From assembly GCA_021783525.1 (NCBI GenBank), contig JAJXTT010000050.1, positions 2,027 through 8,838 on the forward strand: a DNA stretch of 6,812 nt, in the 5' to 3' direction. The notes below the pieces were generated by a model that searched no databases, was not told the DNA's origin, and worked only from the letters and a program-made list of their open reading frames with translations. The DNA is from Pseudomonadota bacterium (GTDB lineage: Bacteria; Pseudomonadota; Gammaproteobacteria; Burkholderiales; Gallionellaceae). The translations under genes and the position numbers were made by a program. Shown here in pieces: positions 1 through 4,651 of the stretch (positions are counted from its first letter, which is position 1; every line of letters begins with the position of its first letter).

Positions 1-2
1 TG

Positions 3-224
3 GTTCAGCCGAAGCCGGGCGAGAAAGTGGAAGTGCTTTCGGTGCGTTTCCGCACCGTGGGCGACATGACCTGTACCGCGCCGGTGGAATCGGTCGCGCG
101 CACGGTGGACGAGATCATCGAGGAGACTGCGACTACACGAATCACCGAGCGCGGCGCGACCCGCATGGACGACCAGACTTCGGACGCGTCGATGGAGCTG
201 CGCAAGAAGGAAGGGTATTTCTGA
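3..224 (+). CDS. cysD: CysD, sulfate adenylyltransferase subunit 2 (3' end only)
   Basis: The last 73 codons of a gene entering from the left edge, ending at TGA 222-224. CysD is the catalytic subunit of the CysDN ATP sulfurylase, which makes adenosine 5'-phosphosulfate from ATP and sulfate in the cytoplasm. The visible part is the conserved C-terminal region of the family: the VRFRTVGDMTCTAPVES segment, the TERGATRMDDQ segment and the terminal SMELRKKEGYF, the usual end of CysD proteins. The catalytic N-terminal PP-loop lies outside the window, so its integrity cannot be judged. cysN follows 57 bp downstream on the same strand, the normal order for this heterodimer, and the two are probably co-transcribed. 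Identification rests on the C-terminal motif and the cysN neighbour and is firm. Confidence 0.93.
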   Translation, partial: VQPKPGEKVEVLSVRFRTVGDMTCTAPVESVARTVDEIIEETATTRITERGATRMDDQTSDASMELRKKEGYF

Positions 225-225
225 G

Positions 226-255
226 CCGTGATTCCGGCCCGCGCCGGAATGACGA
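226..255. repeat. Palindromic element between cysD and cysN
   Basis: Imperfect inverted repeat in the cysD-cysN gap. Arms ATTCCGGC (231-238) and GCCGGAAT (243-250) are perfectly complementary around a CCGC loop. After one G-G mismatch (230/251) the pairing continues with 227-229 and 252-254. It resembles the ATTCCGGC-type intergenic palindromes scattered through many proteobacterial genomes (recalled pattern, not searched here). In the mRNA it would form a stable hairpin between the two coding regions, with no U tract, so it is more likely a stability or processing element than a terminator. A GTG inside it (228) opens an in-frame extension of cysN that is unlikely to be used. Confidence 0.6.
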
Positions 256-281
256 GGCGGAATGGATATAGGGATTCAATC

Positions 282-1535
282 ATGAGCAACGCCACACAAT
301 TACTCCGTTTCATCACTGCCGGCAGCGTGGACGACGGCAAGAGCACGCTGATCGGCCGCCTGCTGCACGACTCGAAGTCCATCTTCGAGGACCAGTTCTC
401 GGCCATTTCCAGAACCAGCGAGAAGCGCGGCATGGCAGCCGTCGATCTGTCGCTGCTGACCGACGGCCTGCAGGCCGAACGCGAACAGGGGATCACCATC
501 GACGTGGCCTACCGCTATTTCGCGACGCCGAGGCGCAAGTTCATCATCGGCGATACGCCGGGACACGAGCAGTACACGCGCAACATGGTGACCGCGGCCT
601 CCACCGCCAACCTGGCCATCATCCTGATCGACGCGCGCAAAGGCGTGCTGACGCAGACACGCCGCCACTCTTACCTGGCCAGTTTGCTGGGCGTACCGCA
701 TGTGGTGCTGGCGGTGAACAAGATGGACATGGTGGACTACTCGCAGGCGCGCTTCGACCAGATCGTGTCCGAGTACAAGGCGTTTGCCGCGCAACTGGGC
801 TTGCACGATGTCCATTGCATCCCGCTGTCCGCGCTGAACGGCGACATGGTGGTGGATCGCGGTGCCAATCTCGGCTGGTATGGCGGTCCTGCGCTGCTGG
901 AGCTGCTGGAGACGATCGAAATCGACCACGACGTGAACACCAGCGATTTTCGCTTCCCGGTGCAATGGGTATGCCGTCCGCAGACCGGTGAGTATCACGA
1001 TTTCAGAGGATTTGCCGGCCGCATCGAAGCGGGTGAAGTTTCCGTGGGCGACGAGGTGACGATACTGCCCTCGGGCCGCACCACCCGTGTCAAAGAGATC
1101 GTGACTTACGACGGCAAGCTGCAAACCGCTTTTGCCCCGCAGTCGGTGACCATTACGCTGGCAGACGAGATCGACATCTCGCGCGGCGACATGTTCGTGC
1201 GCACCAGCGCCCATCCACCCAGGGTCGAAAAGGAATTCGAAGCGACCCTGTGCTGGCTGTCGGAAGCGCCGCTGGACAAGAACCGAAAATATCTCGTCAA
1301 ACATACTACGCGTACCGCGAAGTGCCTGTTCTCGCGCCTGGACTTCCGCGTGGACGTGAACACGCTGGAGCAGCACGCCGCGGAAAGGCTGAACATGAAC
1401 GACATCGCGCGCGTCGCAATCAAGACCCAACAGCCTTTGGTGTTCGACAACTACGCGGCAGACCGGGCAACGGGAAGCTTCATCGTCATCGACGAGGCGA
1501 CCAATAATACGGTGGCGGCAGGCATGATCGCCTAG
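282..1535 (+). CDS. cysN: CysN, sulfate adenylyltransferase subunit 1 (GTPase)
   Basis: A 417-residue translation-factor-type GTPase subunit of ATP sulfurylase. GTP hydrolysis by CysN drives formation of adenosine 5'-phosphosulfate by CysD. All G motifs are visible: G1 GSVDDGKST at residues 14-22, G2 GITID at 70-74, G3 DTPGH at 91-95, G4 NKMD at 146-149 and G5 SAL at 183-185, followed by the beta-barrel domains seen in EF-Tu-like proteins. It ends without the C-terminal APS-kinase domain of CysNC fusions, so APS phosphorylation must be encoded elsewhere. The ATG at 282 is chosen because the protein then starts as the family does (short leader, then LLRFITAGSVDDGKST) and an AGGGA sits at 270-274, 7 nt upstream. 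The in-frame GTG at 228 lies within the palindromic repeat. Same operon as cysD. Confidence 0.96.
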   Translation: MSNATQLLRFITAGSVDDGKSTLIGRLLHDSKSIFEDQFSAISRTSEKRGMAAVDLSLLTDGLQAEREQGITIDVAYRYFATPRRKFIIGDTPGHEQYTRNMVTAASTANLAIILIDARKGVLTQTRRHSYLASLLGVPHVVLAVNKMDMVDYSQARFDQIVSEYKAFAAQLGLHDVHCIPLSALNGDMVVDRGANLGWYGGPALLELLETIEIDHDVNTSDFRFPVQWVCRPQTGEYHDFRGFAGRIEAGEVSVGDEVTILPSGRTTRVKEIVTYDGKLQTAFAPQSVTITLADEIDISRGDMFVRTSAHPPRVEKEFEATLCWLSEAPLDKNRKYLVKHTTRTAKCLFSRLDFRVDVNTLEQHAAERLNMNDIARVAIKTQQPLVFDNYAADRATGSFIVIDEATNNTVAAGMIA

Positions 1536-1543
1536 TCCGGGGT

Positions 1544-1559
1544 GCGGCAGGTTCTGCGC
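1544..1559 (+). other. Weak hairpin after cysN
   Basis: GCG/CGC and CAG/CTG pair around a GTT loop, with G1547 bulged, just after the cysN stop. No uninterrupted U tract follows (the next bases are mixed), so it is at best a weak terminator or a 3'-end stabiliser. It leaves open whether the next gene is read from the cysDN transcript; I see no convincing promoter in the 70-bp gap. Confidence 0.25.
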
Positions 1560-1605
1560 TTGTGGTATCTTTCTCCCTATTCGAGTCAGATATCCCGTTG
1601 AAGCC

Positions 1606-2541
1606 ATGAGCCTGCTGTCCCTGATCGCCGCGTTGATGCTGGAGCAACTGCATCCGCTTTCATCCCGCAAATATCTCTATACTTGGCTCGCCGCCTACGT
1701 CAATTTCTTCCAGCGGAACTTCAACGCGGGAGAGGCCAGGCAAGGGCGCATCGCCTGGATACTCGCAGTGCTCCTGCCTTTGGTACTGGTCACTTCGATC
1801 CATTTTCTCCTGTTGCGGGTACATCCGGTCTTCGCCTGGGCGTTCAGCGTACTGGTGCTCTACCTCACGATGGGTTTCCGCCAATTCAGCCACTATTTCA
1901 CCGACATCCATCTGGCATTGCGGGAAAAGCAGCTGGACAAGGCGCGCGCGCTGCTAGGCGACTGGCTGGGAAAATCCTGCGACGAGTTGAGTTACGAAGA
2001 GGTTGCCCGTGTGACCATAGAGCAAGCCCTGCTGGCATCGCACCGCAATGTGTTCGGTGTCGTATTCTGGTTCGTCATCTTCATGATGCTGGGATTGGGG
2101 CCGATCGGTGCGATCCTGTATCGTCTGGCATTGTTCCTGTACAACCGCTGGGGTAAGCAGGATGAAGCGGACTTCGGGAATTTTGGCGTGTTTGCAAGGC
2201 TGGCGTACCACATCATGGAATGGCTGCCGCTACGCCTCACTGCCAGTACCTTCGCCATCGTCGGCAATTTTGAGGATACTGCCTACTGCTGGCGCAATCA
2301 GGCGCAAAACTGGACGGACCCGGAAGCCGGGGTCATTCTTGCCAGCGGTGCCGGCGCACTCGGCGTCAGACTGGGGCAGACCATCGTGCAGGATCAGCAA
2401 CCCGTGTTTCGCCCTGAACTCGGCATCGGGGACGAGGCGGACGCAGACTTCATGCAAAGCGCGGTCGGACTGGTGTGGCGAGCATTGGTGTTCTGGCTGT
2501 TCCTGCTCATGCTGCTGACGGTGGCAAATCTGCTGGGTTGA
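1606..2541 (+). CDS. CobD/CbiB-AmpE superfamily integral membrane protein
   Basis: A 311-residue membrane protein. CbiB/CobD proteins attach the aminopropanol arm to adenosylcobyric acid in cobalamin synthesis; AmpE is a related membrane protein linked to beta-lactamase signalling. Visible features: an N-terminal segment with LEQLHP near residue 13; hydrophobic segments at about 50-70, 75-90, 148-178 and 288-310; an amphipathic region FRQFSHYFTDIHLALREKQLDKA (91-113, in part) typical of the fold; and near 239-258 the stretch DPEAG...GAGALGVRLG, a close match to the C-terminal motif of CbiB. The short intracellular loops and 311-residue length fit the family. No other cobalamin gene is in view, so the enzymatic assignment is unsafe; many betaproteobacteria carry such a CobD/CbiB-like protein outside B12 clusters. 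ATG 1606 is the first plausible start, with a modest GAAG upstream. Family membership is solid, function is not. Confidence 0.8.
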   Translation: MSLLSLIAALMLEQLHPLSSRKYLYTWLAAYVNFFQRNFNAGEARQGRIAWILAVLLPLVLVTSIHFLLLRVHPVFAWAFSVLVLYLTMGFRQFSHYFTDIHLALREKQLDKARALLGDWLGKSCDELSYEEVARVTIEQALLASHRNVFGVVFWFVIFMMLGLGPIGAILYRLALFLYNRWGKQDEADFGNFGVFARLAYHIMEWLPLRLTASTFAIVGNFEDTAYCWRNQAQNWTDPEAGVILASGAGALGVRLGQTIVQDQQPVFRPELGIGDEADADFMQSAVGLVWRALVFWLFLLMLLTVANLLG

Positions 2542-2544
2542 TAT

Positions 2545-2579
2545 CGGGCAGCGCCAGCGCTAGCCCGGCCAACGTTGGC
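2545..2579 (+). other. Hairpin plus palindrome after the cobD-like gene
   Basis: Four bases after the stop codon, CGGGCAGCG (2545-2553) pairs with CGCT-a-GCCCG (2558-2567), a 9-bp stem with one bulged A (2562) around a CCAG loop. It is immediately followed by the perfect 12-bp palindrome GCCAACGTTGGC (2568-2579). There is no U tract, so this is a possible 3'-end stabilising or rho-assisted structure for the upstream gene rather than a classical terminator. The loopless palindrome could equally be a protein-binding site. Confidence 0.4.
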
Positions 2580-2670
2580 ATATCGAATTCCTCCAATCGG
2601 TAATCCCTGCCGGCACCAATCAAACCCGAGAATTTTACTCAAAATTGACATTAATCCCTTATTCATTGTT

Positions 2671-2730
2671 GATTATATGGATTATTTTCGATAATTATTC
2701 TTGACGTATTCAGTCAACCAATGCGATTAT
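2671..2730 (+). promoter_or_regulatory. Candidate sigma70 promoter with UP-like AT tract
   Basis: Bases 2671-2700 are about 80% A+T and directly precede a -35-like TTGACG (2701-2706, 5 of 6 to consensus). An 18-bp spacer leads to a -10-like GATTAT (2725-2730, 4 of 6). Predicted transcription would start near 2737, exactly where the first leader hairpin begins. The -35 lies in an inverted repeat TTGAC-N7-GTCAA (2701-2717) that could be an operator. Position, direction and the downstream + strand terminator agree, but the call is by eye. Confidence 0.45.
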
Positions 2731-2736
2731 TTCCTT

Positions 2737-2809
2737 GCCACACGATTTGCGTGGCCACAGTCGCAAAGACGCGTGGTTTTCAATCGGAGCAGTGAAAATA
2801 CTGCCGTGG
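2737..2809 (+). ncRNA. Structured 5' leader RNA (candidate)
   Basis: The presumed leader of the small-peptide transcript contains three hairpins. The first pairs GCCACAC (2737-2743) with GCGTGGC (2749-2755), with one A-C mismatch. The second pairs CCAC (2755-2758) with GTGG (2773-2776), with an inner GTC/GAC helix (2760-2762/2768-2770) and a GCAAA loop. The third is GCAGT/ACTGC (2789-2793/2800-2804). CCAC occurs twice and GTGG three times (2751, 2773, 2806), so alternative pairings are possible. It matches no riboswitch family I can recognise. It may be a regulatory leader or simply an untranslated region. Confidence 0.35.
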
Positions 2810-2834
2810 TATGCGTAATTTCTTTTAACCAATT

Positions 2835-2842
2835 GGGGGGTG
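2835..2842 (+). promoter_or_regulatory. Strong Shine-Dalgarno sequence deciding the GTG start
   Basis: GGGGGGTG lies 5 nt before GTG 2848 and pairs well with the anti-Shine-Dalgarno end of 16S rRNA. In a frame that is open further upstream, this is the only start with a ribosome-binding site. The in-frame ATG at 2860 would be about 17 nt away, which is too far. Confidence 0.55.
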
Positions 2843-2847
2843 CAATC

Positions 2848-2940
2848 GTGTCAACATCCATGATCTTCTTGCCGCTGGTCCTGTCTCCATTCATCGTGCT
2901 GTGTTTCATGATCTTCTTTACCGGAGACTCCAAGGAATAA
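2848..2940 (+). CDS. Small hydrophobic peptide, 30 residues, unknown function
   Basis: I do not recognise this gene. GTG 2848 to TAA 2938-2940 would give a 30-residue peptide. Residues 5-24 (MIFLPLVLSPFIVLCFMIFF) are almost wholly hydrophobic, with two prolines and one cysteine, enough for a single membrane span; the tail TGDSKE is polar. It is preceded by a strong Shine-Dalgarno sequence and followed 42 bp later by a very good intrinsic terminator, with a promoter candidate and structured leader upstream, so the whole looks like a monocistronic unit. Size and composition would suit a small subunit or modulator of a membrane complex, or a type I toxin-like peptide, but no homology or antisense RNA supports either. 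The flanking genes (cobD-like on the same strand, rsgA converging) give no functional clue. Coding status is probable, not certain. Confidence 0.5.
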   Translation: MSTSMIFLPLVLSPFIVLCFMIFFTGDSKE

Positions 2941-2982
2941 GCCGTTAGCGGTTATCTTTACTCCATCAAGTAATGTTATTGG

Positions 2983-3012
2983 GGTCCTGACAGTAGTCAG
3001 GACCTTTTTTTT
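2983..3012 (+). terminator. Intrinsic terminator of the small-peptide unit
   Basis: A perfect 9-bp stem, GGTCCTGAC (2983-2991) with GTCAGGACC (2996-3004), closes an AGTA loop and is followed by eight consecutive T (3005-3012). The T tract lies on the + strand side only, so it ends rightward transcription. It is too far from the cobD-like stop (over 400 bp) to be explained simply as that gene's terminator, which supports an independent transcript ending here. Confidence 0.9.
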
Positions 3013-3042
3013 CGAACACGAGGAAGATGTATGGGGACTTTG

Positions 3043-3106
3043 GAGATTCTCAAAAAATCTCGGTGACGGATGACGCTGGCGTCCGGTAAATGCCCGGCAA
3101 TCATCC
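3043..3106 (-). terminator. Hairpins downstream of rsgA, possible operon end
   Basis: Two inverted repeats lie beyond the rsgA stop. GGATGA (3068-3073) pairs with TCATCC (3101-3106) and encloses two CCGG blocks (3083-3086 and 3094-3097) that can pair with each other. GAGATT (3043-3048) pairs with AATCTC (3056-3061). Read on the - strand, the larger hairpin comes first and a T6 run (3057-3052) follows about 10 nt later. That spacing is loose for an intrinsic terminator, so termination of the rsgA operon here is plausible but unproven. Confidence 0.35.
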
Positions 3107-3121
3107 AAAGGCTTTGTAAAT

Positions 3122-4000
3122 TTAGTGCGCAGTGATCTGTTGAAACAGCATCAGTCTCCGCCGATCGATCTTCCCTTCTTCCGTTGCCTTGCGTATCGCG
3201 CAGTCCGGCTCGTGTGAATGGCTGCAATTGGCAAAGCGGCACTGGCCGAGGTAGGGCAGAAACTCGGGGAAACTTCTTTCTATCGCGGCGAAATCCAGAT
3301 GATGCAGGCCGAACAGCTGCACGCCGGGACAATCGATCAAGTGACTATTGGCGTTCAGATGATATAGCCGCGCATGGGTTGTGGTGTGCTTGCCGGAATC
3401 GAGCACGGTGGAGATCTCGCGTGTCGCGGCGAGCGCATCGGGGATGAGGGCGTTGATGAGGGTGGATTTCCCCATGCCGGACTGGCCGACCAGTACGCTG
3501 GTGTGCGCCTGCAAACAGGGCAATAGTGGTGTCACATCCTGCTTCGCGGAAAGCTCCAGCACCCGGTACCCGATCTTCCTGTAGGGAGCGAGCTGGGCGC
3601 GCGCTGCCTCGATTTGCGGCAGATCGCACTTGTTCAGCACGATGAGTGTCTGCAGCTTCTGGTCATGCGCGGCGATCAGGCAGCGCGCCAGCAATTCGTC
3701 GTTGAACGAGGGTTCGGTGGCGACGACGACGATGATCTGGGAGACGTTGGCCGCGATGATCTTCTGCTTGTACGCATCGGAGCGATACAGCAAAGTGGAG
3801 CGCGGCAAGATTCTTTCAATGACGGCCGAGCCTGTCCTGAGCGCAGTCGAAGGAGCGCTGGTGCGCTCGATCTGCACGGTGTCACCGCAGGCAACATCGC
3901 TCTTCTTGCCGCGCGGAACGCATTCCAGTATCTCACCGTCCGGCAGTTCTGCCAGATAGTGACGTCCATAGGCGGCGATGACCAGCCCTTGCAGTTTCAA
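3122..4000 (-). CDS. rsgA: RsgA, small ribosomal subunit biogenesis GTPase
   Basis: A 292-residue circularly permuted GTPase that acts in late maturation of the 30S ribosomal subunit. After an N-terminal OB-fold (GLVIAAYGRHYLAEL), the G motifs come in the permuted order: G4 NKCD (123-126), G5 SAK (151-153), G1 GQSGMGKST (172-180), G2 threonines in GKHTTTHA (203-210), G3 DCPG (223-226). The C-terminal zinc site is C254-x4-C259-x-H261-x5-C267. The start is taken as TTG 4000-3998, which overlaps the phhB stop as TTGA; translation from it begins like other RsgA proteins. A longer reading from ATG 4090 would add 30 arginine-rich residues lying antiphase within phhB. Oddity: residues 47-58 in the OB-fold region derive from a repeat-like insertion. 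Last gene of the operon. Confidence 0.95.
   Translation of the reverse strand: MKLQGLVIAAYGRHYLAELPDGEILECVPRGKKSDVACGDTVQIERTSAPSTALRTGSAVIERILPRSTLLYRSDAYKQKIIAANVSQIIVVVATEPSFNDELLARCLIAAHDQKLQTLIVLNKCDLPQIEAARAQLAPYRKIGYRVLELSAKQDVTPLLPCLQAHTSVLVGQSGMGKSTLINALIPDALAATREISTVLDSGKHTTTHARLYHLNANSHLIDCPGVQLFGLHHLDFAAIERSFPEFLPYLGQCRFANCSHSHEPDCAIRKATEEGKIDRRRLMLFQQITAH
3828..3853. repeat. Repeat-like sequence inside rsgA
   Basis: A 26-bp stretch starting GAGCCTGTCCTGAGC and ending GTCGAAGG matches, from memory, a short dispersed repeat common between genes in many bacterial genomes. Read on the - strand it encodes most of residues 49-58 of RsgA (APSTALRTGS), between a QIER segment and a VIERILPR segment that are normally separated by only a few residues. 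It keeps the frame. Only one copy is in this window, so repeat status is recalled rather than shown. Confidence 0.5.
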
Positions 4001-4335
4001 ATCGCGAACAGCGCTTCCACTTTCGCGGCGCAGATGAAGTCGTTCTCGGACAGGCCGCCGATGGCGTGCGTGGAATATTCCACGCCGCACGTGTTGTAGC
4101 CGACCGTCATGTCGGGGTGATGGTCTTCGCGGTGCGTCATCCAGGCCACCGCGTTGACGAAGGCGATCACCTGATAATAGTTTTTGAACTCGAAGGTCTT
4201 GCTGATGCGGTTGTCGTGCAGCTTCCAGCCGTCGAGTTGCCTGAGCAGGTTCTTTGCTTCATCCTGGCTCAGCGGCGGTACCCCGCCTTCGCAGGGTTTG
4301 CATTGCTTGTTCGTCAGATCACAGGCTGTGGACAT
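3997..4335 (-). CDS. phhB: PhhB, pterin-4a-carbinolamine dehydratase
   Basis: A 112-residue cytoplasmic enzyme that dehydrates 4a-hydroxytetrahydropterin, regenerating the pterin cofactor used by phenylalanine hydroxylase. Diagnostic features: GW at residues 36-37, HREDHHPDM with H72 and H73, and VEYSTHAIGGLSENDF with H90. These three histidines correspond to the DCoH/PCD active-site histidines. The N-terminal CKPCEGGVPPL is common in proteobacterial members. ATG 4335 is preceded by a perfect AGGAGG (4341-4346 on the complement) 5 nt away. This Shine-Dalgarno sequence abuts and overlaps the end of the cytochrome gene, whose stop is 10 nt upstream. The TGA at 3999-3997 overlaps the rsgA TTG. 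No phenylalanine hydroxylase gene is in view, so the pterin substrate in this organism is not shown. Confidence 0.95.
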   Translation of the reverse strand: MSTACDLTNKQCKPCEGGVPPLSQDEAKNLLRQLDGWKLHDNRISKTFEFKNYYQVIAFVNAVAWMTHREDHHPDMTVGYNTCGVEYSTHAIGGLSENDFICAAKVEALFAI

Positions 4336-4345
4336 GGCTGCCTCC

Positions 4346-4651
4346 TCACTTGAAGTGGTAATAGTTCTGGTTCAGGTGCGCCGCAAGGTCCTGCTCTTCC
4401 TGGGCGGAAAGATTGGCGCCGACGAAGCCGGAACAGAATTTGATGCGCGGGATAAGTTGGTCGACGGTGCGCACGATGCGGTCTGGACGCGTGAAAATCG
4501 CGCTGCCATCCCCGCCCACCTTGCCTTTGTGGCAGCTGTCGCACTCGTACTTGGCGAACAGCTTCTTTCCGTTCGCAGGATTGCCCGTGGCAAACGGGTC
4601 GGCATGCGCCGCGCCGGCGGCCAATAACAGCAGGAATACGTACTTCTTCAT
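4346..4651 (-). CDS. Small periplasmic monoheme cytochrome c
   Basis: A 101-residue preprotein. A Sec signal peptide (MKK, then a VFLLLLAAGAA core, probable cleavage after AHA at about residue 17) exports it to the periplasm. The single heme site is C37-D-S-C40-H41, following NGKKLFAKYE, as in class I cytochromes c. The mature protein contains no methionine, so the usual Met axial ligand is absent. C73 (in RIKFCSGF), H92 or H99 are the only obvious substitutes. The C-terminal EEQDLAAHLNQNYYHF is the final helix of the fold. A GGAG lies 7 nt before ATG 4651. The start overlaps the stop of the upstream M48 protease gene as ATGA, suggesting translational coupling. Redox partner is unknown; a role in electron transfer is inferred only from the heme motif. 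Confidence 0.88.
   Translation of the reverse strand: MKKYVFLLLLAAGAAHADPFATGNPANGKKLFAKYECDSCHKGKVGGDGSAIFTRPDRIVRTVDQLIPRIKFCSGFVGANLSAQEEQDLAAHLNQNYYHFK

Larger units (their letters stand above)
2580..2847. other. AT-rich non-coding stretch (promoter and leader region)
   Basis: The window's longest stretch without a conventional gene, bounded by the palindromes after the cobD-like gene and the small-peptide start at 2848. From about 2580 to 2640 nothing is recognisable beyond an 8-bp palindrome TGCCGGCA (2608-2615). From 2641 composition turns strongly AT-rich, unlike the GC-rich flanks. A consensus -35 hexamer TTGACA occurs at 2645-2650 but lacks a well-placed -10 (best match GATTAT 20 bp downstream). 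A better-spaced promoter candidate and a structured leader follow and are listed separately. The reading frame open from TTG 2701 has no Shine-Dalgarno sequence and an unremarkable N-terminal half, so I do not call it as a gene. Confidence 0.5.

Noticed and set aside
228..281. GTG 228 as start of cysN
   Set aside because: It lies inside the palindromic element, adds 18 residues not typical of CysN and lacks a ribosome-binding site; ATG 282 has one.
300..1670. Long open frame antisense to cysN (456 codons)
   Set aside because: Shadow of GC-rich coding sequence: Arg/His/Val-rich translation with no recognisable motif, fully covered by cysN with all its G motifs.
2760..2776. GCAAAGACG-type motif as a cyclic-di-GMP (GEMM) riboswitch
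   Set aside because: Only a superficial resemblance to the GACGCAAAGC piece; the other conserved blocks and the two-helix layout are missing.
2721..2795. 24-codon open frame from ATG 2721 as a leader peptide
   Set aside because: No ribosome-binding site, and it would start upstream of the predicted transcription start.
2701..2847. 79-codon reading of the small-peptide frame from TTG 2701
   Set aside because: No Shine-Dalgarno sequence, start within the candidate -35 box, and the extra part is unremarkable; the strong Shine-Dalgarno at 2835 supports GTG 2848.
4001..4090. ATG 4090 as start of rsgA
   Set aside because: Adds 30 arginine-rich residues inside phhB in another frame; RsgA homology begins just after TTG 4000.
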